Assembly: GCF_024397855.1 (NCBI RefSeq)
Contig: NZ_CP073343.1
Location: forward strand, 4,216,001 to 4,280,000
DNA: 64,000 nucleotides
From: Marinomonas rhizomae
Lineage (GTDB): Bacteria; Pseudomonadota; Gammaproteobacteria; Pseudomonadales; Marinomonadaceae
Direction: 5' to 3'
The notes beneath the pieces are model-generated. The model was not told the origin of the DNA. It did not search any database and saw nothing but the letters and a program-made list of their open reading frames with translations. The position numbers were made by a program, and so were the translations under genes. Below, one piece after another: positions 25,641 to 33,914 of the stretch. Position 1 is the first letter of the stretch; every line of letters begins with the position of its first letter.

Positions 25641-28055
25641 CTAAGCGTTTTGGGGCTGCAATGGAAACGAGATGTCGCCAGAGAGATATTGTGTCGCCAT
25701 GTCGGCATTGACAGGTTTAGAAAAGAAATACCCCTGATATTTCTCACACCCCATATTTGCTAGAATGTCTTTTTCTTCCTGATACTCCACCCCTTCAGCC
25801 AACACAGATAGATTCATATGAGTCGCCATAGACACGATTGTATTAATGATCACATGGCTCTGTGGATCACTCGTTAAATCACGTACAAATGATTGGTCGA
25901 TCTTTAATTGCGTAATAGGAAAGTGCTGCAAATAACGCAGTGAAGAATACCCCGTCCCAAAGTCATCAATGGAAAAACGTATATTGTGTTCTTTGAGTTG
26001 CCACATTTTCTCAGCAACAGAAGCGATGTTATCCACCAGCATGCCTTCGGTGATCTCTAAATCAAGCAAGCCTGCATCAACTTCGGAACGATCGATCACA
26101 TCACAGACAATTTCAACAAAGCACTCCTTGGCAAACTGATATGGGCTGATGTTTATCGCTACGCCTTTAAACGTCGATGGCAAGCCCATGTCTTGCCATA
26201 TTTTCAATTGCTGACAAACATTTTCTAACACCCAGTTGCCAACGCTGTAAATTAAACCAACCTCTTCAGCGACTGGAATAAAGCGATTGGGAGGCACTAA
26301 CCCAAGCTCTTCATTAAACCAACGAATAAGCGCTTCAAAACCTATTAGTTGCCCGTCTTGGTTCACTTGTGGCTGATACACCAAGTAAAACTCATTATTG
26401 CCAATCGCGCTGTGTAAGGCTTTTTCCAACTTAGCTCGCTCGGAAACCTGCTGTTGCATTTCTTGTCTATAAAAACGGTAAGCATTACGACCACTTTCCT
26501 TTGCTTCATACATGGCGGTATCGGCTTGGCGTAAAATCTGAGCATCGTTCGCCCCTTCAAACGGAAACAAGCAAATGCCAATGCTCGCTGATATAAATAA
26601 ATCCGTTTGTTCTAAACAGAACACCTTAGACAACTGTGACAACAAGGTTTCTGCTAACAAAGTTACTTTGCTTTGTGCTTCTTCGAACGTCCTTCCCAAC
26701 ACAGGAATCAATAACACAAACTCATCACCGCCCATTCGAACCGCAATATCCGCGTCCGACAAACAAGCCAAAAGGCGTTTTGAGGTTTCAACCAAAAGGG
26801 CATCACCAACGTGATGTCCCATGGAGTCATTAACATTTTTAAAGCGATCTAAGTCGATAAATAACAAGCCACCAACATGATCATTATCCTGTGCGGTGGT
26901 GATGACATTTTCGATGTTCTGATTTAAAAACCGTCGATTTGGCAAATTGGTCAGAGCATCGTAATAGACCAAAAACTGAACCTGTTCTTGATCTAATTTT
27001 CGTTGTGTAATATCTCGAAAAGAAGCCAAAAAATGCGCTTCATGATCCAAAGTAATAATGTTTCCACATACTTCGACCGGAAAGTCGACACCATTACTTC
27101 GACGATAGTTAGTTTCATAGACCTTAGCCTCGCCTTGAGGCCTCTTGGCCCATTCTTTCAACTGCTCTGGTGTATGATCAAAATCGATCTGTTGAATTTT
27201 TAACGTCAACAAAGTGGATTTATCGTAAGCCAATAATCGACACGCCTCGCCATTGCAGTCGAGAATTTGACCCTTTAGGTTAGCCAGCAACATACACTCG
27301 CTAGACTGATGTAAAACAGCTTTAAAATAGGCTTCGCTTTTTGCCAGCTCAGTTTCGACCTTTTTCCGCTTATGCCAAAGTGCGGTAATAGTACGAGCCA
27401 AAATCCCCAACTCATCTTCTCGAGCAGTTTGCTTAAATTGCAGTTGCACAGGATCATTGCCGTCTTTTTCCAACCAACTTAATTGATCAATTAGCCGAGA
27501 AAGAGGCCGAGATATTTGTACATAAAAGAGAATAAAGATGGCAGCACCAAGTAGGAACGCAGATAAAAACGAAGTACTAATTAAGCGGATATTACGACGT
27601 AAGAAAGCATTCGTTACCGCGCCACTATCGATCGAGACAATAACGGTTCCCACAGAAAAGTGAGTATTCCGCATTAACGTCAAGCGGAAATCCTGTGGCA
27701 ATTCACTGAACACTTGTTCAGATAATCCCCGCAGAAACATAGGTTGCAAAGGACGATACGTGCTTGCCAGCTCGTTGCCCAAATCATCTTCCAAACGCGT
27801 TTTATAAAAACTACCCGAACGCATCAGTCCAGCAAGGACTTTTTTGGCTAAGCCCTCATCCAATAAATAGGCCGCTTCCGTCGCCGCACTCTCGGCAATG
27901 TACAATGTCGACATGACTTGGGATTTAATAGTGGCTTTCTCGTCTTGCCAGTCTACAAAAATCTGCAAAGAGCTCATCGACAAGCTCAACAATAAAATCA
28001 GTATCAATGCCCATTTGGCCTGTTTATAAGAAAGTCGTTTGCGTAATGCCAACAT
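25641..28055 (-). CDS. Membrane GGDEF-EAL protein with HAMP and PAS domains
   Basis: An 804-residue c-di-GMP turnover protein: membrane helix (about 15-32), periplasmic region of about 120 residues, second helix (about 160-180), HAMP, PAS (about 240-355), GGDEF with VRMGGDEF (about 440) and EAL with GFEALIRW (about 570). The GGDEF is intact but lacks the RxxD inhibitory site (SDAD instead). The EAL domain has ELEITEG-like LDLEITEG, DDFGTGYSS, KIDQSFV and AEGVE, so it is probably an active phosphodiesterase. Net activity cannot be told. It follows the gene of a periplasmic binding protein by six bases, suggesting that protein feeds it a signal. Confidence 0.9.
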   Translation of the reverse strand: MLALRKRLSYKQAKWALILILLLSLSMSSLQIFVDWQDEKATIKSQVMSTLYIAESAATEAAYLLDEGLAKKVLAGLMRSGSFYKTRLEDDLGNELASTYRPLQPMFLRGLSEQVFSELPQDFRLTLMRNTHFSVGTVIVSIDSGAVTNAFLRRNIRLISTSFLSAFLLGAAIFILFYVQISRPLSRLIDQLSWLEKDGNDPVQLQFKQTAREDELGILARTITALWHKRKKVETELAKSEAYFKAVLHQSSECMLLANLKGQILDCNGEACRLLAYDKSTLLTLKIQQIDFDHTPEQLKEWAKRPQGEAKVYETNYRRSNGVDFPVEVCGNIITLDHEAHFLASFRDITQRKLDQEQVQFLVYYDALTNLPNRRFLNQNIENVITTAQDNDHVGGLLFIDLDRFKNVNDSMGHHVGDALLVETSKRLLACLSDADIAVRMGGDEFVLLIPVLGRTFEEAQSKVTLLAETLLSQLSKVFCLEQTDLFISASIGICLFPFEGANDAQILRQADTAMYEAKESGRNAYRFYRQEMQQQVSERAKLEKALHSAIGNNEFYLVYQPQVNQDGQLIGFEALIRWFNEELGLVPPNRFIPVAEEVGLIYSVGNWVLENVCQQLKIWQDMGLPSTFKGVAINISPYQFAKECFVEIVCDVIDRSEVDAGLLDLEITEGMLVDNIASVAEKMWQLKEHNIRFSIDDFGTGYSSLRYLQHFPITQLKIDQSFVRDLTSDPQSHVIINTIVSMATHMNLSVLAEGVEYQEEKDILANMGCEKYQGYFFSKPVNADMATQYLSGDISFPLQPQNA

Positions 28056-28061
28056 GCAGAG

Positions 28062-28853
28062 TTATAAACCTTCTTCCGAATATGGAATACCATAACGAAC
28101 ATAAATCGCTCTGGATTCGCCAGATTGCTTAATTGCTTGCAATCCCTTATTCAATTTGTCTCGCCACATACTAGCTCCCTTGTAAGATTGGCTAAAGCAA
28201 ACCGTATAATACTTATACTCCATGTCTGTGATGTTATAAAAACTCAATTGATCAGCAATACCCAATGTATTGGCGACATAAGCGATACTTTCTTTCCCTG
28301 TCATAAATACATCGTGATTACGGCGCAACAGCAACGTCAAACCTTGTCTATCTTCATTAACAATACTGTAAGGTATTCCATTCGCATCCAAAATATTCAT
28401 TGGTGCCCAGCCGTTTACTACTAACGTTTTGTATTTTTTTAACTCCTGTAATGAATGGCTGCCGTCTGATAAAAAATTACGTCGTGTGACGAAAGCAAGA
28501 GAGGAGCGACTGACTGGGTCGGAGAATAAAGAAAAGGGTTCTCTAGAAGGAAGAGGATGGCATGAAATACCACCAAGAATAAGGCCAGCCTCCACATCTC
28601 GCATAACCCGAGTCCAAGGCATTATTTTGTAGCGAACGGACACACCTTGAGTTGCATAGGCAGCACGAATTAAGTCCACATCTAACCCATACAAGCCATC
28701 GTCATGTTTGAGCGGCGTAGACGACGGGACTTCTTTAGAATCAATAGTGTAAGGAGGAAAATGCACCGTATAAAGTACAACCTCCTCCGCTTGAACCATT
28801 CGGCAGAAAAGAGTCCCAATAATACATAAAGCAATGCAGCAATAGCGACTCAT
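28062..28853 (-). CDS. Periplasmic amino-acid-type binding protein, probable c-di-GMP sensor partner
   Basis: A 263-residue exported protein with a signal peptide ending near VQA-EEV (about residue 22) and an SBP family 3 fold (start VVLYTVHFPPYTI, then DGLYGLDVDLIRAA). No permease or ATPase gene is adjacent. Instead the GGDEF-EAL gene starts six bases downstream, so it may act as a ligand-binding sensor for that membrane enzyme rather than in transport. That role is inferred from gene order. Ligand unknown. Confidence 0.8.
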   Translation of the reverse strand: MSRYCCIALCIIGTLFCRMVQAEEVVLYTVHFPPYTIDSKEVPSSTPLKHDDGLYGLDVDLIRAAYATQGVSVRYKIMPWTRVMRDVEAGLILGGISCHPLPSREPFSLFSDPVSRSSLAFVTRRNFLSDGSHSLQELKKYKTLVVNGWAPMNILDANGIPYSIVNEDRQGLTLLLRRNHDVFMTGKESIAYVANTLGIADQLSFYNITDMEYKYYTVCFSQSYKGASMWRDKLNKGLQAIKQSGESRAIYVRYGIPYSEEGL

Positions 28854-29001
28854 AACTTCTCCAATGAAATCTAGGTAAATAAAATAACCTTATTGATTTT
28901 AAAAAGCAGTCGGCCTCAACAATTAACCTATATTAAATATGATGTATAAAACGCAGTACCTCAAGTAAATACAAACGATTACCGCCAAACTTAGGCACAA
29001 A

Positions 29002-29034
29002 AAAACCAGACGCCGTATTTTGACGTCTGGTTTT
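29002..29034 (-). terminator. Terminator of rph
   Basis: AAAACCAGACG (29002-29012) pairs with CGTCTGGTTTT (29024-29034); a seven-base T-run follows on the minus strand. It lies 27 bp beyond the rph stop. Confidence 0.9.
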
Positions 29035-29060
29035 CATTAATACATACCTGTTCTAAATCT

Positions 29061-29780
29061 TTATTTGTCGAACAAGGCCGCGCGTTGCGCTTCCATGATT
29101 TCATTAATGCCTTTGCGAGCCACGGCCAACATGCCCATCATCTGCTCATCACTAAAGGCTTCGCCTTCGGCTGTACCTTGGATCTCAATAAAACCGCCTT
29201 TATCGTTCATGATGACGTTCATGTCTGTTTCAGCGTTTGAATCTTCTGGGTAATCCAAATCCAACACTGGCACGCCTTTATAAACGCCAACAGAAATAGC
29301 GGCGATTTGCGATACAATTGGGTTCTCTTTTACCTTCTTGTTCTCGACCAAAACGCGCATCGCGTCCGCCAAAGCAACAAAACCGCCCGTAATAGACGCC
29401 GTACGAGTGCCGCCATCAGCTTGAATCACATCACAGTCAATCGTAATCGTATTCTCACCCAATTTTTTCAGATCCACTGCTGCACGCAAAGAACGACCAA
29501 TCAAACGCTGAATCTCAACGGTACGACCCGTTTGTTTACCACGCGCGGCTTCACGATCCACACGGCTGTGCGTAGAACGCGGCAACATACCATATTCTGC
29601 CGTGATCCAACCTTGGCCCTTGCCTTTCAAAAAACGCGGCACGCCATGAACCACAGTCGCAGTACAAATAACTTTCGTGTCGCCACATTCGATCAGCACC
29701 GAGCCTTCGGCATGTTTGGTAAAATTACGCGTGATTTTCAGGGGACGTAATTGATCTGCTTCTCTTCCGCTTGGACGCAT
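29061..29780 (-). CDS. rph: Ribonuclease PH
   Basis: A 239-residue phosphorolytic 3'-5' exoribonuclease that trims tRNA 3' ends. It has the family start [16 protein letters not shown], the phosphate-binding GGTRTASI and the catalytic aspartates in [16 protein letters not shown]. Length matches the family (about 238). It is divergent from yicC, the usual neighbour, but a MITE-like repeat now sits between them. It has a strong terminator. Confidence 0.97.
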   Translation of the reverse strand: MRPSGREADQLRPLKITRNFTKHAEGSVLIECGDTKVICTATVVHGVPRFLKGKGQGWITAEYGMLPRSTHSRVDREAARGKQTGRTVEIQRLIGRSLRAAVDLKKLGENTITIDCDVIQADGGTRTASITGGFVALADAMRVLVENKKVKENPIVSQIAAISVGVYKGVPVLDLDYPEDSNAETDMNVIMNDKGGFIEIQGTAEGEAFSDEQMMGMLAVARKGINEIMEAQRAALFDK

Positions 29781-29929
29781 ACTTGCTCTCTCTGTCTGTT
29801 AACCATCATAAAGGCGCAATTATAACGAACCCACACAAAATTGCGCCCCCAGCCAAAGGAAAACATGACATTTAGCAAGCCTGTCGAACCCCGCCTCGTT
29901 AGGCTACAATATCGCCTTTGTATTGCTCT

Positions 29930-30117
29930 GAGACCTTTGCACGAAGTCACGAGCGAAGCCAAGACGAGGCAAAAATAGACGAGAAAGCGGATAACTACAT
30001 GGATGTAGTTATTAGGGCGACGCAGGAAGCCAAAGCCGAGTTATGGGTTATAAATGAGCATTTTTGAGTCTATTTCTAACAAAGTATTGGCAAGCACAGT
30101 AATCGTGCAAAGGTCTC
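29930..30117. mobile_element. MITE-like element with 15-bp terminal inverted repeats
   Basis: GAGACCTTTGCACGA (29930-29944) and its perfect complement TCGTGCAAAGGTCTC (30103-30117) bound a 188-bp non-coding segment. Inside is a 10-bp palindrome, ATAACTACAT/ATGTAGTTAT at 29991-30012. Ends of this type are seen on IS5-like elements, so a transposase in trans probably moved it. I see no clear target duplication. It lies in the rph-yicC divergent promoter region and may alter expression of either gene. Confidence 0.8.
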
Positions 30118-30146
30118 TTTATTTATTTTTTACGTAGGTACTTAAC

Positions 30147-31013
30147 ATGACAGCAAGCATGACCGCCTTCTCACGCCAAGAAGCCGTATACGATTGGGGC
30201 ACCATCAGCTGGGAAGTTCGCTCAGTGAATCAGCGCTACCTAGAACCCAGCTTCCGTCTGCCAGAAAACTTCCGCGAACTAGAGTTTGCGTTTCGTGATG
30301 TGCTGCGTAAAAAACTCAATCGAGGCAAACTGGAATGCCAACTGCGCTTTCAAGGTGTGGACAAAGCGGCCACCAACTTAACCATTAACCCAAGCAACGC
30401 CCAAGCCTTGGCAAGCGCCATCGAAACACTTGGCACTTGGTTTAAAGATCTCGATCCTGCGAACCCGCTCGACATCCTTAAATGGCCAGGCATCCTCAGC
30501 GACGAAGGCAGTGACTTTGACCTTATGAAAAAAGCCGTTATGGAACTTTTCAATAAATCAGTCGACGAAATGATCCAAGTTCGCCTACGCGAAGGAGCAC
30601 AACTAAAAGACATCATCGAACAACGTCTTGATGCCATAGACGCCATCGTTGTAGAAGTGCAAGCCAAACTGCCAGAGATCATCGCGGCGCAAAAGCAAAA
30701 CTTACTGGATAAACTCGAAGCTGCCAAAGTCGACCTCGACCCAATGCGCGTCGAAGCCGAAATCGTCCTACTGGCACAAAAAGCCGACGTCGCCGAAGAA
30801 CTGGATCGCCTCGCCACGCACACCAAAGAAGTCCGCCGCCAGCTACAACAAAAAGGCCCCATCGGCCGCCGACTCGACTTCCTAATGCAAGAACTCAACC
30901 GCGAAGCCAACACCCTTTCGTCAAAATCCATCGTCGTGGAAACCACCCAAAGCGCCGTGGAATTGAAAGTGTTGATTGAGCAAATGAGAGAACAGATACA
31001 GAATATTGAGTGA
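30147..31013 (+). CDS. yicC: YicC family endoribonuclease
   Basis: A 288-residue protein of the YicC/YloC family, endoribonucleases implicated in mRNA and small-RNA turnover in E. coli. The start MTASMTAFSRQE, the segment VRSVNQRYLEPS and the C-terminal DUF1732 motif FLMQELNREANTLSSKS are characteristic. It ends in EQIQNIE, and its last codons (30993-31013) serve as the attachment site of the island that follows; the integration leaves the reading frame intact. It pairs with rph as in many proteobacteria. Confidence 0.95.
   Translation: MTASMTAFSRQEAVYDWGTISWEVRSVNQRYLEPSFRLPENFRELEFAFRDVLRKKLNRGKLECQLRFQGVDKAATNLTINPSNAQALASAIETLGTWFKDLDPANPLDILKWPGILSDEGSDFDLMKKAVMELFNKSVDEMIQVRLREGAQLKDIIEQRLDAIDAIVVEVQAKLPEIIAAQKQNLLDKLEAAKVDLDPMRVEAEIVLLAQKADVAEELDRLATHTKEVRRQLQQKGPIGRRLDFLMQELNREANTLSSKSIVVETTQSAVELKVLIEQMREQIQNIE
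30993..31013 (+). repeat. att-like site in the yicC 3' end
   Basis: CAGATACAGAATATTGA and the following stop form the left copy of a direct repeat; the second copy (33074-33094) matches at 17 of 21 positions. All differences between the two keep the encoded residues QIQNIE and a stop. Confidence 0.75.
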
Positions 31014-31044
31014 GGCATTCTTCTATTAAGCTGCCTATAAATGC

Positions 31045-31073
31045 AGTGAAGAGGTGGACTCCACCTCTTCACT
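31045..31073. terminator. Hairpin after yicC
   Basis: AGTGAAGAGGTGG (31045-31057) pairs perfectly with CCACCTCTTCACT (31061-31073) around a 3-base loop, between convergent yicC and hipA. No T-run follows. Confidence 0.55.
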
Positions 31074-31142
31074 AGCTCTCTGATTCTGACTATGGAATAG
31101 CGTTAGCTTAATTTAACTCTGACCCGTTTTATTCTTTTACTT

Positions 31143-32492
31143 TCATTGAAAAAGCGCTGCATTTTCCTGTTTGCGCTGATCCAATGTCTTAGCAATCGCA
31201 GACACTGTTGTTTTACTGATCCCTTGCTGCTGTGCCAGATACGTAAATTGACTGATGGCTTCTGCGACTTCTTCAATGACTTGCCTTGCATCATTCCAAT
31301 TCGAAAAGCCAGCACTGGTAGCAAGTTTTTGCATCACCTTAAGCGGTGGCGCTTTGCCATAACCTCCGAACGCAGTGGCGTGTTCGTTAAATGGATGCGG
31401 GCTGTAGGTAACATCGTAAAAAGGTGCAGGATCCCATTGACCGTCGTCCGCTTGCAAAAACGCCCAGTTTTTACTGTGGTCGTCTTGATTAGACGACAGC
31501 AGGTTAAAAACGGCGCGGCGAAATTGCAGTTGTCCAGCCGCTGGAGATTTACACAACTGACGGCTGGCTTTAATTAAATCAATGTAATCTAAACTTGGTG
31601 TTCGAAAGTCTGCATCCAGCAGCCCACACGCGCTGTGCATATGCAATCGACCTGAACTACGATTGCTGCCTAAGTCGGCCTGTTCAATGACATAATCAAA
31701 ACGCTTAAGCGCTAACCACGCAGGCGCACCGCTTGAGGATGGTGCTTCAATGAGTTGCCATAGCGGTGGTTGACACTTAGCTTGCTCAGCCATTTGTAAA
31801 TAGACTGCCTCACACAAACCTTCTTCATGGCCGAGCGCGAGATTTTTAGAAGTAAATTTAATCAGCCACGCTTCATCACCAGGCTTTGCAAAGGTTCGAC
31901 AATGCCGAGTTTCTCCAGCAAGCATATAAATCTGTGCCTTGGGTCTTGCCCCACCCGAACTACCTCCGGCGACTAATGCGGCCAACACCTGTTGCGTATG
32001 CCCATCCAACTCATCGTGGTTGTCGTCCATATAATCTGACATCGAAGAATCGAACAGCGTTTGTGCTTCTAAGCCCAAAGTTGCTAAATCAATATCCGCA
32101 TGCGTCGTGGCTGAAAACTCAGATACCGGAGAAAAAGACAATGCTCCCATGCCTTTATCACCGACAAAGGCCAGTCTATCCATCGCCGTTAATTGATTAG
32201 GCAGGATGCCCTTTTGCCGGAAAATACGATCTTGTAACAGCATGCCCCAGCCATCAGGTAAACAATCCCCAAATACGCCATGTACACCTTGATGAGGCGC
32301 TTTAGGGGCGGCTTGAACTTGCGCGTTCGCTTGCAAGGTAAAAGGTGATAAATTGCCAAACTGCTGCAAATAGCTGTCTGCATACTGAAAAAAAACGCCT
32401 TGCCGATTCTGCGCCAAGACCCCGGCAGCGAGCTGCTCGCCAGAGCTTAATCTACGAGTTACATTAAGCTTCTGAATGGGTTTAAAACTCAT
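31143..32492 (-). CDS. hipA: HipA-type serine/threonine kinase toxin
   Basis: A 449-residue kinase of the HipA family, toxins that in E. coli phosphorylate glutamyl-tRNA synthetase and trigger dormancy. Key features are present: the N-terminal HipA domain with GVHGVFGDCLPDGWG (about 69-83), a glycine/serine-rich loop GGSSGGARPKA (about 176-186) near the ATP site, the catalytic NQDDHSKN (about 335-342), and FYD (D360) for metal. It looks active. It overlaps the antitoxin gene by 11 bp. Its substrate in this organism is unknown. Confidence 0.9.
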   Translation of the reverse strand: MSFKPIQKLNVTRRLSSGEQLAAGVLAQNRQGVFFQYADSYLQQFGNLSPFTLQANAQVQAAPKAPHQGVHGVFGDCLPDGWGMLLQDRIFRQKGILPNQLTAMDRLAFVGDKGMGALSFSPVSEFSATTHADIDLATLGLEAQTLFDSSMSDYMDDNHDELDGHTQQVLAALVAGGSSGGARPKAQIYMLAGETRHCRTFAKPGDEAWLIKFTSKNLALGHEEGLCEAVYLQMAEQAKCQPPLWQLIEAPSSSGAPAWLALKRFDYVIEQADLGSNRSSGRLHMHSACGLLDADFRTPSLDYIDLIKASRQLCKSPAAGQLQFRRAVFNLLSSNQDDHSKNWAFLQADDGQWDPAPFYDVTYSPHPFNEHATAFGGYGKAPPLKVMQKLATSAGFSNWNDARQVIEEVAEAISQFTYLAQQQGISKTTVSAIAKTLDQRKQENAALFQ

Positions 32493-32772
32493 CTTTTAGC
32501 ACCTCATCAATACTCGTGGGTATAGTAGCGCGTTCTTTGCTCGGCTGTGTGAGCTGATAAAGCCTATCCAATGAGTCGAGGGTCTGCCATAGCAATAGCA
32601 ATTGGCGAAATGAAATTTGCCCAGTCAACTCAAACTTCTTAATGGTGGCCGCTGGTACACAGCTTCGCTCAGCAAGCGCCGCTCGTGACAGCTTTGCCTG
32701 CTTTCGTAACTCACGTAAATAAGCCGCATAGGCTTGGCTTACATCGGTATCATCAAGTAAAGTAAAATTCAT
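32482..32772 (-). CDS. hipB: HipB-type antitoxin and autorepressor
   Basis: A 96-residue protein with a Cro/C1-type HTH (LRELRKQAKLSRAALAERSC, about residues 18-37) that should bind HipA and repress the operon. The ATG at 32772 is chosen because a good -10 (TATAAT on the minus strand near 32803-32808) lies downstream of the longer in-frame start at 32823, which would therefore not be transcribed. Two HipB-type operators overlap and flank this promoter. The gene overlaps hipA by 11 bp. Confidence 0.85.
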   Translation of the reverse strand: MNFTLLDDTDVSQAYAAYLRELRKQAKLSRAALAERSCVPAATIKKFELTGQISFRQLLLLWQTLDSLDRLYQLTQPSKERATIPTSIDEVLKDEF

Positions 32773-32787
32773 CCGCAAAGACCAAAT

Positions 32788-32844
32788 GGATACAGTTATA
32801 TCCATTATAGCGAAATAAAACAAAAAGTGGATATTATTGTATCC
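32788..32844 (-). promoter_or_regulatory. hipBA promoter with two palindromic operators
   Basis: GGATACAGTTATATCC (32788-32803) and GGATATTATTGTATCC (32829-32844) share the pattern GGATA-N6-TATCC and also the trailing ATTAT, with centres 41 bp apart. E. coli HipB operators are built from the same half-sites TATCC and GGATA. A TATAAT on the minus strand lies between them. Confidence 0.8.
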
Positions 32845-32979
32845 ATTATTAAATGAAGTGTTGAAAAATTACTCGATAAAGCCTTTCAAAACTGCTATTT
32901 CTAGACCCTAACAGCAGCATAAAAACGGCGCGGTTTTTCCATTGCTAACCACTAAGATTTAGTAAAAGCCATAGGCAAG

Positions 32980-33000
32980 TGGTGGGCAGTTTGGTGGGCA
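32980..33000 (+). repeat. Direct repeats near the island junction
   Basis: TGGTGGGCA occurs at 32980-32988 and again at 32992-33000, 12 bp apart. Such short direct repeats beside an att site resemble arm-type binding sites of tyrosine integrases. The rest of the 400-bp gap 32773-33172 holds the hip operators and the att copy. Confidence 0.45.
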
Positions 33001-33061
33001 AACAGGCATTTTTGAACGGTTTCTTTTCGATAACTCATTGAGTTTGTTAGGGGCTAGGCCG

Positions 33062-33094
33062 CTACTCAATGAGCAGATCCAGAATATTGAATAG
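33062..33094 (+). repeat. Second att-like copy, still encoding the YicC tail
   Basis: CTACTCAATGAGCAGATCC and the following bases read, in frame, EQIQNIE and stop, as in YicC but with synonymous changes. A 10-bp inverted repeat, CTCATTGAGT (33034-33043) with ACTCAATGAG (33064-33073), lies at its left edge. It marks the junction between the two island segments. Confidence 0.75.
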
Positions 33095-33172
33095 ATAAAA
33101 TATTACTAAGCTTGAAAACAAGGAGATAGGACCTATTGTATTATTTATAACTTATTGATGTAGAGATGAATA

Positions 33173-33517
33173 ATGAGAAATACTATTTCCTTTTCACGTT
33201 CCATAGTAAAAACATTGTCTGCTGTAGAAGCGGAACAAGCTCGCTCTAATCAACATGAATTAAATGGTGTTGCTGAACTTAAGAAGCTTCTTGGTGAGAA
33301 CAAAATTACCTTTCGTGCAACCTTTTCGACAAGAGGAAGTAACGATCAAGTTGATTCAGATTTGACTTGGTATGATGCTCGAGAAGATCACCCCACTCGC
33401 AGTGAGTTCAGGCTATATTTTCAGACGAATTCTGTAATGTCGCAAGCCAAGGCTGGGAGCACCCTATATCTTGGTTTTGATGATAACGGTGCTTTCAACG
33501 TTGAATTAGTTCCGTAA
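33173..33517 (+). CDS. Small EcoRII-N-like domain protein, possible restriction component
   Basis: A 114-residue protein with the segments RSNQHELNG (about 24-32), LTWYDARE (about 64-71) and HPTRSEFRLYF (about 73-83). These look like the N-terminal effector/DNA-binding pseudobarrel of EcoRII-type restriction enzymes, but no nuclease domain follows. It could be a stand-alone specificity or allosteric subunit or a remnant. Its 3' two-thirds fall in a perfect 296-bp tandem duplication; the stop codon is present in both copies, so the duplication did not create it. It converges on the LlaJI-like nuclease gene. Family assignment is by eye. Confidence 0.5.
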   Translation: MRNTISFSRSIVKTLSAVEAEQARSNQHELNGVAELKKLLGENKITFRATFSTRGSNDQVDSDLTWYDAREDHPTRSEFRLYFQTNSVMSQAKAGSTLYLGFDDNGAFNVELVP

Positions 33518-33618
33518 GTCATATCTAAATTTGGGAAGTGCATTTTTGCGATAGTAAAGATGCACTAAACCTATCTAACTTACTACCATTTACATAGCAC
33601 TCAATAAGCTCCATTGGA
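33323..33618. repeat. Tandem duplication, copy 1 (296 bp)
   Basis: This 296-bp segment is repeated base for base directly after itself, judged by eye. It covers the last part of the 114-residue gene, the 7-bp gap between convergent genes and a copy of the end of the McrC-like gene. The part after the stop (33518-33618) now codes for nothing. Confidence 0.9.
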
Positions 33619-33914
33619 TTTTCGACAAGAGGAAGTAACGATCAAGTTGATTCAGATTTGACTTGGTATGATGCTCGAGAAGATCACCCCACTCGCAGTG
33701 AGTTCAGGCTATATTTTCAGACGAATTCTGTAATGTCGCAAGCCAAGGCTGGGAGCACCCTATATCTTGGTTTTGATGATAACGGTGCTTTCAACGTTGA
33801 ATTAGTTCCGTAAGTCATATCTAAATTTGGGAAGTGCATTTTTGCGATAGTAAAGATGCACTAAACCTATCTAACTTACTACCATTTACATAGCACTCAA
33901 TAAGCTCCATTGGA
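33619..33914. repeat. Tandem duplication, copy 2 (296 bp)
   Basis: Second copy. It holds a headless repeat of the 114-residue gene's 3' part and the functional C-terminal end of the McrC-like gene (stop at 33821-33823). The junction base is ambiguous by about one position. It fills most of the gene-free stretch 33518-33820. Confidence 0.9.

Noticed and set aside
30350..31072. Long minus-strand open frame (240 codons) across yicC
   Set aside because: It is a shadow of the yicC reading frame, rich in S and R with no recognisable domain or ribosome site.
31143..32492. Integrase or recombinase gene within the island
   Set aside because: All open frames between 31.0 and 38.5 kb were inspected; none shows a tyrosine or serine recombinase signature. 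The large frames are HipA, McrC-like, McrB-like and a methyltransferase.
32823..32823. Longer start for hipB at 32823
   Set aside because: The best -10 box and an operator lie downstream of it, so the extra codons would not be transcribed.
32980..33000. CRISPR-like short repeats
   Set aside because: Only two 9-bp copies with a 3-bp gap; no array structure and no cas genes. Better explained as integrase arm-type sites.
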